NCBI GenBank assembly: GCA_903851365.1
Contig: CAINOB010000110.1
Coordinates: 1-40,652, forward strand
DNA: 40,652 nucleotides
From: an uncultured Bacteroidota bacterium
Lineage (GTDB): Bacteria; Bacteroidota; Bacteroidia; Bacteroidales; UBA12481
Reading direction: 5' to 3'
Shown: positions 10,049 through 19,233 of the stretch, piece after piece
Numbering within the stretch: position 1 is the stretch's first letter
Layout: each line of letters opens with the position of its first letter
Program-made: the position numbers and the translations under genes
The notes under the pieces: model-generated
The model's database searches: none
What the model saw: only the letters and a program-made list of their open reading frames with translations
Told to the model about the DNA's origin: nothing

Positions 10049-10056
10049 CAAAATTA
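10049..10056 (-). promoter_or_regulatory. Candidate -7 box (TAATTTTG) for the receiver/kinase/T9SS operon
   Basis: TAATTTTG on the minus strand fits the Bacteroidota TAnnTTTG -7 consensus and lies 23 nt before the ATG at 10025. I see no clear -33 box. Confidence 0.4.
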
Positions 10057-10101
10057 CACTATTTGCTCAACTTTTTATCTGGTTCCGAAATTTATTGCAT
10101 G

Positions 10102-10311
10102 CTATTTTATTTCCTTCAGTGATTTACGGGCGAGGATTAGCATAAATATTCCGAAAACCAGCATGAAAAGTCCAATCCCGAGGTTGATGTTATAGCCCAG
10201 GGATTTTGCGTAGAATTTACCATCACTGCCTGTAAACAAACCATATAGCGAAAGGATGATTCCGAAAACCGTGAAAAGCAGTCCGATTGGGATTTTGATA
10301 TCTAGTTTCAT
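10102..10311 (-). CDS. Small two-helix membrane protein beside the symporter
   Basis: 69 residues starting MKLDIKIPIGLLFTVFGI. A longer reading from 10398 would overlap the symporter by 76 bp. I chose the internal ATG at 10311 because an AGGAG Shine-Dalgarno sits 8 nt upstream, and the first helix starts right after it. There are two hydrophobic segments, about residues 7-25 (IPIGLLFTVFGIILSLYGL) and 45-62 (IGLFMLVFGIFMLILA), joined by a short loop. The Shine-Dalgarno partly overlaps the symporter stop codon, so the two genes are probably co-translated. Small membrane partners of SSS symporters occur in Bacteroidota, but a partner role here is inferred from position alone. Confidence 0.8.
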   Translation of the reverse strand: MKLDIKIPIGLLFTVFGIILSLYGLFTGSDGKFYAKSLGYNINLGIGLFMLVFGIFMLILARKSLKEIK

Positions 10312-10322
10312 AATGAATTCTC

Positions 10323-12038
10323 CTACCAGAAAATAATGGATAAAATTAATGTGAGGGCACCAACAATAACAGCGAGGACAACAGGTCGGTTCCACCATTT
10401 GTCATCTTTATCAACAATACGCGGAGTCAGTGAATAAACCAGTCCTCCAAGCTCCTCATTGGTTTTCATTTGTTTGGTCATGAAAGTTAATCCAACGGTA
10501 AATACTGTTGCTGAGGTCCATGCGATAATTGCGGTCCAGAAGCTCTGGGCCATTCCGCTGGGGTAAGTATGAAGTACAGTAATCCATCCGCCCTTGATCA
10601 CTGCGGCAGGGTCAGCGCCAACCGGGATCGTTAATCCGTGGTGAATCACGGCGCAGCCGATACCGATGAGAAGGCCCCAGAATGCGGCATTCCCTGTTGC
10701 CCGTTTCCAGAACATTCCGAGGAACATCACGGCAAAAAGCGGGGCATTAACCATGGAGAAAATCATTTGCAGGAAGTCCATGATATTGCCGAATTGCTTG
10801 GCAAGATAGGCTGCACCGATACTGAGAACCACGCCGAAGATGGTGGCAATCTGACCAACTTTCAGATAATGGTTGTCATTTTGTCCTGGCTTGATATAAC
10901 TCTGATAAATATCGTAGGTCCAAACAGTGTTAAAGGCAGAAACGTTTCCGGCCATACCCGACATGAATGATGCCAACAAGGCGGTAAGGCCCAGTCCGAG
11001 GATCCCTGAAGGATAGTAGTGGCCAAGCATCGAAGTAATAACTGAATTATAGTTAGGACTGCCATCAGGCATGAGTTCAAGTGATAGGGTTCCTTTGGAG
11101 GCCAACGCCATGGCGGCCATACCAGGAACAATCACCAGGAAAGGAATGAAAATCTTTGGCAAAGCGCCGATCAGTGGCGTTTTTCTGGCAGCGCTCATGG
11201 AATTGGCCGCCATGGCTCGCTGAACAACCAGGAAGTTGGTGCACCAATATCCGAAGGAAAGAACAAAGCCCAATCCCATAATGATGCCGAACCATTCAAC
11301 CCCCATCGGATTGGAAGCTGCTGTTCCTGAATGCGACCACATCTGCGTCCAGGCGCCTGGCTGAAACCCTTTGCCAACTGCAACCTGCGATAGCGTATCC
11401 GACATGCCTGACCATCCGCCGGCATCCTTCAGACTCAGAAATACCAGTGGGAACAGGCCAATGACGATAATAAAAAATTGAAGAACTTCATTATAAATGG
11501 CCGAGGATAAACCTCCGAGATAAGTGTATGCCAGCACAATACCCGCAGAAACCAAGACGGAAACATCAAATGGCCAATGCAGCAGTTTTTCCATCAATGC
11601 AGCTAGCGCATACATGGAAATACCGGATGCCAGCACCGTCATGAGTGCAAAAGCTATCGCGTTTAATCCCCTGGTTTTTTCGTTAAATCTTAATTTCAGG
11701 TATTCCGGAACCGACCGGGCTTTTGATCCGTAGTAAAACGGCATCATAAAAAGCGCCAGGAAAATCATGGCAGGAATGGCCCCGATCCAGTAGAAATGGG
11801 TGGTTGCCATACCATACTGTGCCCCTGATGCCGACATGCCGATAACTTCCAGGGCACCCAGGTTGGCTGATATGAAAGCAAGACCTGTAACCCAGGCAGG
11901 AAGCGACCGTCCGGCCTCCAGAAAGGCTTTTGATGAACTCATGTAACGTTTTAGAGCCCAACCAATACCGATAACGAACAGGAAGTAGATGATTATAATC
12001 ACATAATCAATCCAACCCAGGGAAAGAAGATTTGGCAT
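10323..12038 (-). CDS. Sodium:solute symporter (SSS/SGLT family)
   Basis: 571 residues with about 13-14 hydrophobic segments. The N-terminal region LGWIDYVIIIIYFLFVIGIG and GLAFISANLGALEVIGMSA match the SSS family TM1-TM2 pattern. YTYLGGLSSAIYNEVLQFF is the conserved region just after TM5. The C-terminal part (residues 480-571) has helices split by charged loops, as in SGLT-type transporters. It is expected to couple sodium entry to uptake of a small solute, commonly a sugar or related compound. The substrate cannot be read from the sequence. It lies 35 nt after the putative glutaminase-family gene and just before a 69-residue membrane protein, and all three are probably one transcript. Confidence 0.93.
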   Translation of the reverse strand: MPNLLSLGWIDYVIIIIYFLFVIGIGWALKRYMSSSKAFLEAGRSLPAWVTGLAFISANLGALEVIGMSASGAQYGMATTHFYWIGAIPAMIFLALFMMPFYYGSKARSVPEYLKLRFNEKTRGLNAIAFALMTVLASGISMYALAALMEKLLHWPFDVSVLVSAGIVLAYTYLGGLSSAIYNEVLQFFIIVIGLFPLVFLSLKDAGGWSGMSDTLSQVAVGKGFQPGAWTQMWSHSGTAASNPMGVEWFGIIMGLGFVLSFGYWCTNFLVVQRAMAANSMSAARKTPLIGALPKIFIPFLVIVPGMAAMALASKGTLSLELMPDGSPNYNSVITSMLGHYYPSGILGLGLTALLASFMSGMAGNVSAFNTVWTYDIYQSYIKPGQNDNHYLKVGQIATIFGVVLSIGAAYLAKQFGNIMDFLQMIFSMVNAPLFAVMFLGMFWKRATGNAAFWGLLIGIGCAVIHHGLTIPVGADPAAVIKGGWITVLHTYPSGMAQSFWTAIIAWTSATVFTVGLTFMTKQMKTNEELGGLVYSLTPRIVDKDDKWWNRPVVLAVIVGALTLILSIIFW

Positions 12039-12073
12039 AAGATCCGTGTTTAGTTATTGTCCAAATGTATAAA

Positions 12074-14188
12074 TTAATCCTGTTTTATGGATTTCATATC
12101 CTCTCCTTGTTTAAACCATTTCGACCATAAATTCTGATCGGACAGCATTTTGATGAATAATCCGCCTATCACAGGCCTTGCCTGAAATCCAACTTTATAA
12201 GCGTTATCCACAATATACCAGTCGGTTAAGGGTACACGCTGTGGAGTAGCCTGAATAAAATTGTACACCGGATTGAATAGTGCATCAAAATCGGATGATT
12301 TATCAGCCAGTGTCGAGGTCCAGAGTATCCAGTCGGTCTTGGTCCATCGTTCGCGATTATCAAGTGGTAATCCGTAAGGTCCCTGTATTTTGATATAGTA
12401 GTCGATCTCTTTTTGTATGACGGATTTAGGGAATAAATTCAGGTTGAGCAATTTATCCCAGACGAGATTATATTTCTGGCTCCAGGTTCCGGGCTGATCA
12501 TAAGCGAGCCGGGTGTGATCGCCTTCGGTGGCCTGGCTAACCCATTTAGCCGCATATTCCTCGGCTTGCTTTCGATAGGTTTTTGATTCATCGGTTTTGC
12601 CAGATAAGCTGCATATCTGGGCATACGAGGCCAGGGCAACGATCGCTTTTGCAGAAAGGTTGATATTGTGAGCAAGATGACCGGCAAAATCGTCGGTGCA
12701 CAGTTGATTTTCCGGATCAAAACCTTTGCTGAGCAGGTATTTTGCCCATTTGTCTAGCAGAGGCAGATAGGGCTTGGAGAAATTTGCATTTCCTTCTTCT
12801 TTTGCCAGTGCAGCAAGGAGTATGATTATGTTTCCTGTTTCCTCGACAGGCATCTGATCTTCTTCTGTCAGTTCGCCGCCTCCATAGGCCTGGCCGATTG
12901 CATGAGGATAAGTGCCCAGATCATGGGGTGCAAATGGGAACTTCCAGCGTGAAGAAGCCGAATAATCAAGTATCGGTTTAAGCATTGCTTTGGTCAGTGC
13001 CGGACTGAACAGCAGGAAAAATGGCCCTGCCGGATAAATCACATCCACCGTGGCTATGCAGCCGTTACTGAAATTTTCTTTGGCAAACATTAAAGGCTGA
13101 CCTTTTTGATCGGCTGTAATCTTATGTGCAGCAAGGCATTCGCGATAAACCAGCGAGGTAACTCTTGCATATTTTTCTCCACCCACCTGCGTTAAATCCT
13201 GTGTTAGTTTCTGGTCAAATGCCTGACAGCGATCCATCAGGGACTGGTATCCTGAAGCGGCAATAGGAAGTAAATATTCCATGTTCATTCCATTGCGGCG
13301 CCAGTAGGGACGAAGGTAATCTTCGAAATATCGGATGCTGAATAAATCGTCATACGCGAGCATAGCCCACCGTGTCGTACTTTTTGATGTGATCGATCCA
13401 AGGTCCCAGCGTACGGCCATACTATAAAATCCGTCTTTTACCGCCCTGGCGCCCGGATCCTGAAATGCCGGGATTTTCCCATCCGTGGAGAATGCCTTAC
13501 GCAGCTGCTCGCCCGGCCCAACGGTACGTTCAGGATTCTGACCAGTCGGAACGGCCAGCCAGCCATAGCCCCAGTCGATACGTAAATCATCACCCTTTTT
13601 TTGGAGAACAGGCTGATCGACTGAGCCAACTTTTATCGCTTTCAAGCCATTAAGATCATTGACTTCCCAAATTACCTGCTGATCGGCCTGATCAACGGCC
13701 ACTTCACCTGAACAATCGAAATACAATTCCGCGGTATGAGATTTTCCGTCAGCCGAAGAGATGTTCCAGGTAATATAAGTCAACGGCCGGGAAAGAATAT
13801 CCAGATCGGAAGGAAGGGCAGGGGAGGTGAAAATCAATTCTATCCTGACAAGGTTGTTGGCAAATTTATATATCGTTTGAGTGGGGTTCACCACGAGTTC
13901 AGTCTGGTTAACGGGTTCCAGATTTGATGGCTTGCTGCCCATGAGGCGGTATGTTTTACCATCGATTCTCACTAAACTGTGCAAGGCCTGACGTTTGCCT
14001 GTCCAATGAACGGTTTCAGCATCATAAAGATGGTCGGCGGGTGACCAGATACTGAAATAGGGATCGTGTGTCACCAGAGGAACGGAAGGCGGGCGGAACC
14101 CTGCGACCGTTTTTTTCTGATCCTGCTGGGAGAAAAGCGAAACAGCCAGGAAAAGTCCTGAGAGAATGAGAATAGCTCTTTTCATCAT
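12074..14188 (-). CDS. Secreted glutaminase-family protein (DUF5127 / DUF4965 / DUF1793 type)
   Basis: 704 residues with signal peptide MMKRAILILSGLFLAVSLFS. The start of the mature part, PPSVPLVTHDPYFSIWS, is the usual opening of the glutaminase A-like family (DUF4964/DUF5127). KFPFAPHDLGTYPHA and GGELTEEDQMPVEETGN are the DUF4965 core. The end, LPLDNRERWTKTDWILW and VPLTDWYIVD, belongs to DUF1793, an alpha-helical barrel. Fungal relatives include glutaminase A, but many bacterial members are uncharacterised, so the substrate is open. The protein is somewhat shorter than the usual 800 or so residues. Export to the periplasm beside a sodium symporter suggests degradation followed by uptake. 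Confidence 0.85.
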   Translation of the reverse strand: MMKRAILILSGLFLAVSLFSQQDQKKTVAGFRPPSVPLVTHDPYFSIWSPADHLYDAETVHWTGKRQALHSLVRIDGKTYRLMGSKPSNLEPVNQTELVVNPTQTIYKFANNLVRIELIFTSPALPSDLDILSRPLTYITWNISSADGKSHTAELYFDCSGEVAVDQADQQVIWEVNDLNGLKAIKVGSVDQPVLQKKGDDLRIDWGYGWLAVPTGQNPERTVGPGEQLRKAFSTDGKIPAFQDPGARAVKDGFYSMAVRWDLGSITSKSTTRWAMLAYDDLFSIRYFEDYLRPYWRRNGMNMEYLLPIAASGYQSLMDRCQAFDQKLTQDLTQVGGEKYARVTSLVYRECLAAHKITADQKGQPLMFAKENFSNGCIATVDVIYPAGPFFLLFSPALTKAMLKPILDYSASSRWKFPFAPHDLGTYPHAIGQAYGGGELTEEDQMPVEETGNIIILLAALAKEEGNANFSKPYLPLLDKWAKYLLSKGFDPENQLCTDDFAGHLAHNINLSAKAIVALASYAQICSLSGKTDESKTYRKQAEEYAAKWVSQATEGDHTRLAYDQPGTWSQKYNLVWDKLLNLNLFPKSVIQKEIDYYIKIQGPYGLPLDNRERWTKTDWILWTSTLADKSSDFDALFNPVYNFIQATPQRVPLTDWYIVDNAYKVGFQARPVIGGLFIKMLSDQNLWSKWFKQGEDMKSIKQD

Positions 14189-14221
14189 TGTTTAGTTTGG
14201 ATTTCGAAGCGCTAAAAATAC

Positions 14222-14254
14222 AAAAGAAAAGGGGCGAACCTGCCGGCGCGCCCC
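14222..14254 (-). terminator. Intrinsic terminator after the sortilin-like gene
   Basis: On the minus strand GGGGCG pairs with CGCCCC around a 12 nt loop and is followed by TTTTCTTTT. It falls 28 nt after the stop of the 14282-17278 gene. It separates that operon from the glutaminase/symporter operon. Confidence 0.75.
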
Positions 14255-14281
14255 CTGTAATTATTAATATTCTCCTTGTTT

Positions 14282-17278
14282 TTACTTGAATTTGGGCATT
14301 TCGTTTTTAATAATCGCCGCGATACGGTTGCCAAAATCCTGTACCTGATGGTCATAAAGTTCCAATGCATTGATCTGAAGGTTGGTCGGTTTTCCACGAT
14401 ATCCACCAACGGCTCCATAGATTTCAGCAATATTTTCGCGAAGCCTTACCTGCGCCGCTATGCCTCCTTCACCTGGCTGCGTGGCGGAGATCTGCTCATG
14501 CATTTTTTCGCAATCAGCGATCAAAGATTGAATTTTCTTCAGGTTTGAACCTTTGGCAGCTGCGGTTTTTGCCTTCAGCGCATCGCGAGTTGCAAGTATC
14601 TGCTCATCAATGGCTGCCAGATTTTCCAGCATATTATAACCTTTCATGAGTGTTGTCCTCTGCAGGCTCCTGTCAGCTGTTGAGTGGGGACTATTTTGTA
14701 CATCATTTAATACGAGATCGGTAGTAAAAGTATCGGTACCCTTAACAACCTTGATGCTGTATTTTCCGGGCTGATATTCCGGTCCGAAAGCTGCCTCACC
14801 CAATAGGTTTGGCGATTTCGGAACCTTCGGAGGCTCCATTGCCGTGGCGATCTGAACAATATTAATCCCTTTACGTGTTCCGGCAGGGAGTTTTTTCAGG
14901 AATTTGCCGTTAGAATCATAAATTTCCAAATACATTTCGCCAAAAACATTCCTCTTTTTCATGTAATAGGATATGCTGGCGGCCCCGCTCGGATTAGGTC
15001 CGATGAATTCAGCATCACTTGCAAAGTCCTGCTGGTTGACTTCAGACGTAAAATAATAGGGTCTGACCGGGAGAAAGGCAAAATCCTTTGCTAATATGGG
15101 CTCAGTGAGGTTCCGGATGGATGTGAGATCATCGATAATAATAATTCCGCGTCCATGCGTGGCGAGCACCAAATCCTTTTTCTCCGGTTGGAAAGCCATA
15201 TCGTATACTCCGGTGCGGGGAACTTTGTTCTTAAATCGGCACCAGTCTATCCCTTTGTTCAGGCTGATAAACAATCCTGACTCGGTTCCGAGGTAAATCA
15301 CATCAGAATTAACAGGATCCTGTTTGATGACATGGCAATATCCCTCAATCGCCGGGGTAACCAGTGATTTCCAGGTTTTTCCCAGGTCAGCCGTATAATA
15401 GATGTAGGGTTTGAGATCACCATTCCGGTGCGCATCCACCGTAACCCAGGCAACATTTTTATCAAATCTGCCTGCATCGATATGCGAAATGAAGGCCAAC
15501 GGAGGTAAGCCTGTTACTGCGGCGTTTAGCTTGGCCCAGGTTTTACCGCCATCGGTGGTGAGCTGAATATTTCCGTCGTCAGTGCCTGCCCAGACAATAT
15601 TTTCATCGAGCGGGGATTCGCTTATCGAAAATACGGTGGTATTATTTTCCGCACTGCTGTTGTCGATAGTCAGGCCACCGGATTTTTCCTGCTGCTGACG
15701 TGCGGGATCGTTGGTAGTAAGGTCGGGGGAAATCCGTTCAAATGTATCTCCCTTATCCTTGCTCCTGAATATATATTGAGCGCCAACATACAGCCATCCT
15801 GATTTTGCACCGAAAACCGCCGGTGTATTCCAATTGAAACGAAGTTTGCCAGTTCCTTCTTCAGAAAATGGTTTAATATACTTGCTTTCACCGGTTTTAT
15901 GATTTGTCCTGGAGATGCGTCCACCCTGATACTGCGAATAGGTTATGTCGGGATTATCCGGATCACCGTAGGCATAAAAACCATCACCAAACCCGATATT
16001 TTGCCAGTCGGAATTCTTTATCCCTCCAGCTTTTCTGGATGGAGCCATCCAGGACCCGTTGTCCTGAAGACCGCCGTAAACATTATACGGGTCTTTTCGG
16101 TCGATGCTCACATGATAGAATTGGGAAACTGGTAAATTCTGAACAAATCTCCAGGTGTTGCCTTTATCGGCCGAAACATAGACCCCACCATCGGTTCCCA
16201 GGTACATCAGGCGATTATCCACCGGACTGACCCAGAAAGCATGGGTGTCGCTGTGATAGGAACCTCCGCTAACGGAAGGGCTCTGAAACATTTTTCCTCC
16301 GTTGGGACTCATCCAAAGAGTCGTGCCTGGTTTATAAACCCGCTCCGCTTCTTTGGGATCAGGAACGATCTGGCTGTAATAAAATGGCCGGTCGCTGGTC
16401 ATGGTCTGATCGCTCATTTTATCCCAGGTAACTCCCTGATCAGATGACCGGTAAAGAGCCGATTTTGTGGCTTCTACGAGTGCATAAAGATAATTTGGTG
16501 CGACTGGTGAAACGGCCACAGCTATCCTGCCAAGATTTCCTTCTGGAAATCCCTTTTGTATTTTGTTCCAGGTTGCACCGCCATCAACGGATTTGTACAA
16601 TGCACTGCCCGGGCCGCCGGAGCGGAAGGTGTATGCCAGGCGCCTGAAATCCCACATGGAAGCATAGATTACCAGAGGATTTTTTGGATCCATAGCCATA
16701 TCGGCACAACCGGTTGATGGACTGACATAAAGAATCTTCGCCCAAGTTTTTCCGCCATCGGTCGTTTTGTATACACCGCGATCTTCACTGTCGCCCCATA
16801 AAGCGCCCATTACTGCTGCGTAAACAACATCAGGTTTTGATGGATCTATCAGGATTCTTCCAATCCGTTCACTTTTTTCCAGTCCCTTGAATTCCCATTT
16901 TTCTCCGCCGTTAGTGGTCCGGTAAATACCAGTACCCACTGAAACGCTGTTGCGGACCCATACTTCACCAGTACCTACCCATACGGTATCGGGGTGATTC
17001 TGGTCGATCGCAATGGTTCCGATGGACTGGGTGTAATCATCGAACATGGGTTTGAATGTGGTTCCCTGATTTAGCGATTTCCAAACACCGCCGCCTGCAG
17101 CACCCACCCAAACTATATTAGGATCCCTGTTTTCTGCCGTGATGCAGGCTATCCTGCCGCTCATTTTAGCAGGCCCTATCTGCCGTCCCTGAATATCCCC
17201 GAAGGTGGCATCTGTCACCTGGGCCTGCACCGAGGTCCATCCGAGGAATAAAGTGAAAATTAGATATATAGCTTTCAT
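14282..17278 (-). CDS. Secreted sortilin/VPS10-type BNR propeller protein
   Basis: 998 residues with signal peptide MKAIYLIFTLFLGWTSVQAQ. Residues about 25-700 carry repeated Asp-box/BNR blades such as GVWKSLNQGTTF, GVYKTTDGGKTWAK, ALYKSVDGGATWNK and NIQLTTDGGKTWAK, as in the Sortilin_N or exo-sialidase-like propellers common in Bacteroidota. After the propeller comes a segment with a FEMYLEIYDSNG-like beta domain (GEMYLEIYDSNGKFLKKLP), and then a helical C-terminus (about 880-998). No T9SS sorting domain is visible, so it may stay in the periplasm or be membrane-associated. It starts 11 nt after the LolA-like gene and probably shares that gene's ECF-type promoter. Enzyme activity is unknown, because BNR blades alone do not prove hydrolysis. 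Confidence 0.88.
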   Translation of the reverse strand: MKAIYLIFTLFLGWTSVQAQVTDATFGDIQGRQIGPAKMSGRIACITAENRDPNIVWVGAAGGGVWKSLNQGTTFKPMFDDYTQSIGTIAIDQNHPDTVWVGTGEVWVRNSVSVGTGIYRTTNGGEKWEFKGLEKSERIGRILIDPSKPDVVYAAVMGALWGDSEDRGVYKTTDGGKTWAKILYVSPSTGCADMAMDPKNPLVIYASMWDFRRLAYTFRSGGPGSALYKSVDGGATWNKIQKGFPEGNLGRIAVAVSPVAPNYLYALVEATKSALYRSSDQGVTWDKMSDQTMTSDRPFYYSQIVPDPKEAERVYKPGTTLWMSPNGGKMFQSPSVSGGSYHSDTHAFWVSPVDNRLMYLGTDGGVYVSADKGNTWRFVQNLPVSQFYHVSIDRKDPYNVYGGLQDNGSWMAPSRKAGGIKNSDWQNIGFGDGFYAYGDPDNPDITYSQYQGGRISRTNHKTGESKYIKPFSEEGTGKLRFNWNTPAVFGAKSGWLYVGAQYIFRSKDKGDTFERISPDLTTNDPARQQQEKSGGLTIDNSSAENNTTVFSISESPLDENIVWAGTDDGNIQLTTDGGKTWAKLNAAVTGLPPLAFISHIDAGRFDKNVAWVTVDAHRNGDLKPYIYYTADLGKTWKSLVTPAIEGYCHVIKQDPVNSDVIYLGTESGLFISLNKGIDWCRFKNKVPRTGVYDMAFQPEKKDLVLATHGRGIIIIDDLTSIRNLTEPILAKDFAFLPVRPYYFTSEVNQQDFASDAEFIGPNPSGAASISYYMKKRNVFGEMYLEIYDSNGKFLKKLPAGTRKGINIVQIATAMEPPKVPKSPNLLGEAAFGPEYQPGKYSIKVVKGTDTFTTDLVLNDVQNSPHSTADRSLQRTTLMKGYNMLENLAAIDEQILATRDALKAKTAAAKGSNLKKIQSLIADCEKMHEQISATQPGEGGIAAQVRLRENIAEIYGAVGGYRGKPTNLQINALELYDHQVQDFGNRIAAIIKNEMPKFK

Positions 17279-17289
17279 GGCGTCGCTCG

Positions 17290-18009
17290 CTATTTAGCCG
17301 GCTTTTCGAAGAGTGATTTGTCGAGGTCAATATTGAGTTCAACCTTATCGGTGATAATAGTCATGACAACCTGTCCATTCACCTTGGTATCAACTTTTCC
17401 AGGCATGGCAAGACCTTCAACCTGCATGTAATTGCTGAAATAGGTATCCGATTCGGACTCGTTGCCCTGAACCTTAACTTTTGTATTGGTGCGGATCATC
17501 ATGTAGGAATCGGCATCGATGTAATGATTGAAAACATCACCATCTTTTGTCACCAGCTTAATCTTGAAGCAGGAAGTTCCTTCCATATCTTCCTTGCCTT
17601 CGAGAGTTACAGTGTAACCCTTTTCCTTCCAGTTCCAAAGCATTCCATCGATATCTGCAGAGTATTTCATCGATTTCATTTCATCTTCGGTAAAGGCCTG
17701 CGGTTCGGTTGCACCTGCGAACGGATTAAGGTTCCAACCCTCTTTACCATTATAGGTCTGGATAAAGGATAATCCCTGGAAAGTACCTTCTACGCGAAAG
17801 CTATCCGGTCGTTTTGCCATCTGAAAAAACGGGATTTCCAAGCCTGACTGGAGCAATTTCCCGGTTGTTTTCAATGAATTCACTTTTAATAGCTTTTCCA
17901 TACCAATGGCTTTATAGTGTTCCTTAAGAACATCATCAAGTGACTGGGCGGAAAGGAAAGTGCCGGAAACCAGCATCAGAGCGGAGAATAGAACAGCGAT
18001 TTTTTTCAT
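17290..18009 (-). CDS. LolA/outer-membrane lipoprotein-sorting-like periplasmic protein
   Basis: 239 residues with signal peptide MKKIAVLFSALMLVSGTFLSAQ. The mature part starts SLDDVLKEHYKAIGMEKL and continues with repeated strand patterns (KTTGKLLQSG, SFRVEGTFQGLSFIQTYNG, EGWNLNPF). This fits the half-barrel of LolA/LolB-like proteins, widespread in Bacteroidota as outer-membrane lipoprotein-sorting proteins. Relatives of this subclass often sit beside other exported proteins and are not proven lipoprotein carriers. An ECF-type promoter lies 22-51 nt upstream (18031-18060). The gene is 11 nt ahead of the sortilin-like gene. Confidence 0.8.
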   Translation of the reverse strand: MKKIAVLFSALMLVSGTFLSAQSLDDVLKEHYKAIGMEKLLKVNSLKTTGKLLQSGLEIPFFQMAKRPDSFRVEGTFQGLSFIQTYNGKEGWNLNPFAGATEPQAFTEDEMKSMKYSADIDGMLWNWKEKGYTVTLEGKEDMEGTSCFKIKLVTKDGDVFNHYIDADSYMMIRTNTKVKVQGNESESDTYFSNYMQVEGLAMPGKVDTKVNGQVVMTIITDKVELNIDLDKSLFEKPAK

Positions 18010-18030
18010 GTTTTTGTTTTTGTGATGTCT

Positions 18031-18060
18031 ATAAGACAGTTATCATGACTAATTGTTACA
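18031..18060 (-). promoter_or_regulatory. ECF-type promoter TGTAAC-N16-TGTCTTAT for the LolA-like gene
   Basis: On the minus strand TGTAAC (18060-18055) is followed after exactly 16 nt by TGTCTTAT (18038-18031), 21 nt before the ATG. The spacing and both boxes match the promoters of the three cassettes at 34446, 34716 and 35730. ECF sigma factors classically use an AAC-containing -35 and a CGTC-like -10 at this spacing. The adjacent operon encodes an ECF sigma factor. Confidence 0.7.
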
Positions 18061-18095
18061 AAGATATGAAATTACCTCGCTGCCATGGTAATAGC

Positions 18096-18129
18096 TGATG
18101 CAGAGACTCATATATGCGTCTCTGCATCA
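18096..18129. terminator. Perfect 12 bp hairpin after the sigma/anti-sigma/lipoprotein operon
   Basis: TGATGCAGAGAC and GTCTCTGCATCA pair perfectly around a 10 nt loop. The hairpin lies downstream of the lipoprotein stop (18157) on the minus strand. No T-tract follows on the minus strand, so it may be a poor terminator, an mRNA-stabilising hairpin or a binding palindrome. Confidence 0.45.
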
Positions 18130-18156
18130 TTTTAATAACATCGGATATATGTGTTT

Positions 18157-19233
18157 CTACCTTTTTTTTCGTATCCCGGTTACCAATCCGCCTAATGCCC
18201 CCAACAAAATAAGCCCGGCAACAATGAAAGCCCAGGTATTGACCATCCGGCTCTCCGCTTTCATGGTATAATCCTTAAAGAAGAAATCATTAAATGTTAC
18301 CTCCCAATTTGTCGCAGAACCTTCAATTTTGTCGCTGTTGGTGGTGAGCAGCAAACCAGGCATCCGGATACTGAATTTATAACTGTCGTCGCTCGACTCA
18401 AGGTAGAATGCTTCCTTTTTGCTAAATCCGTCGAAACGGCTCAGGTATTTTGATTTAACGACTTCAATACCTGGGTTTTTAAGGACCTTTTCAAAACCAT
18501 CGAGTATTTCTTCTGGTTTATCGCCCTTAATGCTGTCCATCAGATAATGGTAAATGGATTCCTTTTTTTGCTGCAATTCCTGAATAGTAATGGTGATGGA
18601 CTTGTCTTCTTTCAAAATAGGGATAAGCCGCTGGTAGAAATCTTCATACATGCTGTGGAAGAGGTAATCATCAAATTTTTTCTCGGTCGCCTTATAGCTG
18701 GTGGAATCGTATTTCGGATCCTTTTTGCGATCTTCTTCGGTGAGGCAAATCAACCTCAATTCCTCTTCATTCAGGAAATCGCGATAGTTCAATGAATTGA
18801 ATGGATTGGCCATGAGGATGGTCTCTTCATAGGAATAATTGGTGAAGAACCATCGGAATTTACGGTGGAGTGTTGAATTCACCCGAATCACCTGCAGATT
18901 AGTGTCAGCTGGGTTCATCGATGAATTCATGGCCTGCACCGACTTGAATTCTTTGGATAAAGTCAGCTTGAATTTGTCTTTTTCTACTTCTTTAGATCCT
19001 GACAATTGGTCCTTAGCTTTTTCGGTTTTGGTCCACTCTTTTTTCCAGTCAGTTTCTTTCATCATGGCGAGATGAACACCTGCAATTTCTGCTGAATCGC
19101 CTTCAATTACAAGCGTTTTACCAATACTCCCATCCCGATGGATATCTGTTGTAAACCAAATATTCAGGCATCCGGGCATCAATAAAAATAGGATCACCAG
19201 GATCAGGCTGGTTTTTGTTGATGGTTTTTTCAT
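18157..19233 (-). CDS. Lipoprotein with C-terminal membrane helix, third gene of the ECF sigma operon
   Basis: 358 residues. The N-terminus is a lipoprotein signal with lipobox LLMPGC (C22). The middle is charged, alpha/beta, and matches no family I recognise. The C-terminus has one strong membrane helix, WAFIVAGLILLGALGGLVTG, followed by a basic RKKR stop. A protein that is both lipidated and C-terminally anchored would be held at the inner membrane facing the periplasm. Its start overlaps the anti-sigma stop as ATGA, so it is translated with the sigma/anti-sigma pair. It may be the signal sensor or modulator of the anti-sigma factor, which is inferred from gene order only. Confidence 0.75.
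   Translation of the reverse strand: MKKPSTKTSLILVILFLLMPGCLNIWFTTDIHRDGSIGKTLVIEGDSAEIAGVHLAMMKETDWKKEWTKTEKAKDQLSGSKEVEKDKFKLTLSKEFKSVQAMNSSMNPADTNLQVIRVNSTLHRKFRWFFTNYSYEETILMANPFNSLNYRDFLNEEELRLICLTEEDRKKDPKYDSTSYKATEKKFDDYLFHSMYEDFYQRLIPILKEDKSITITIQELQQKKESIYHYLMDSIKGDKPEEILDGFEKVLKNPGIEVVKSKYLSRFDGFSKKEAFYLESSDDSYKFSIRMPGLLLTTNSDKIEGSATNWEVTFNDFFFKDYTMKAESRMVNTWAFIVAGLILLGALGGLVTGIRKKR

Noticed and set aside
10312-10398. N-terminal extension of the 69-residue membrane protein
   Set aside because: It overlaps the symporter coding sequence; the AGGAG and helix position fit the start at 10311.
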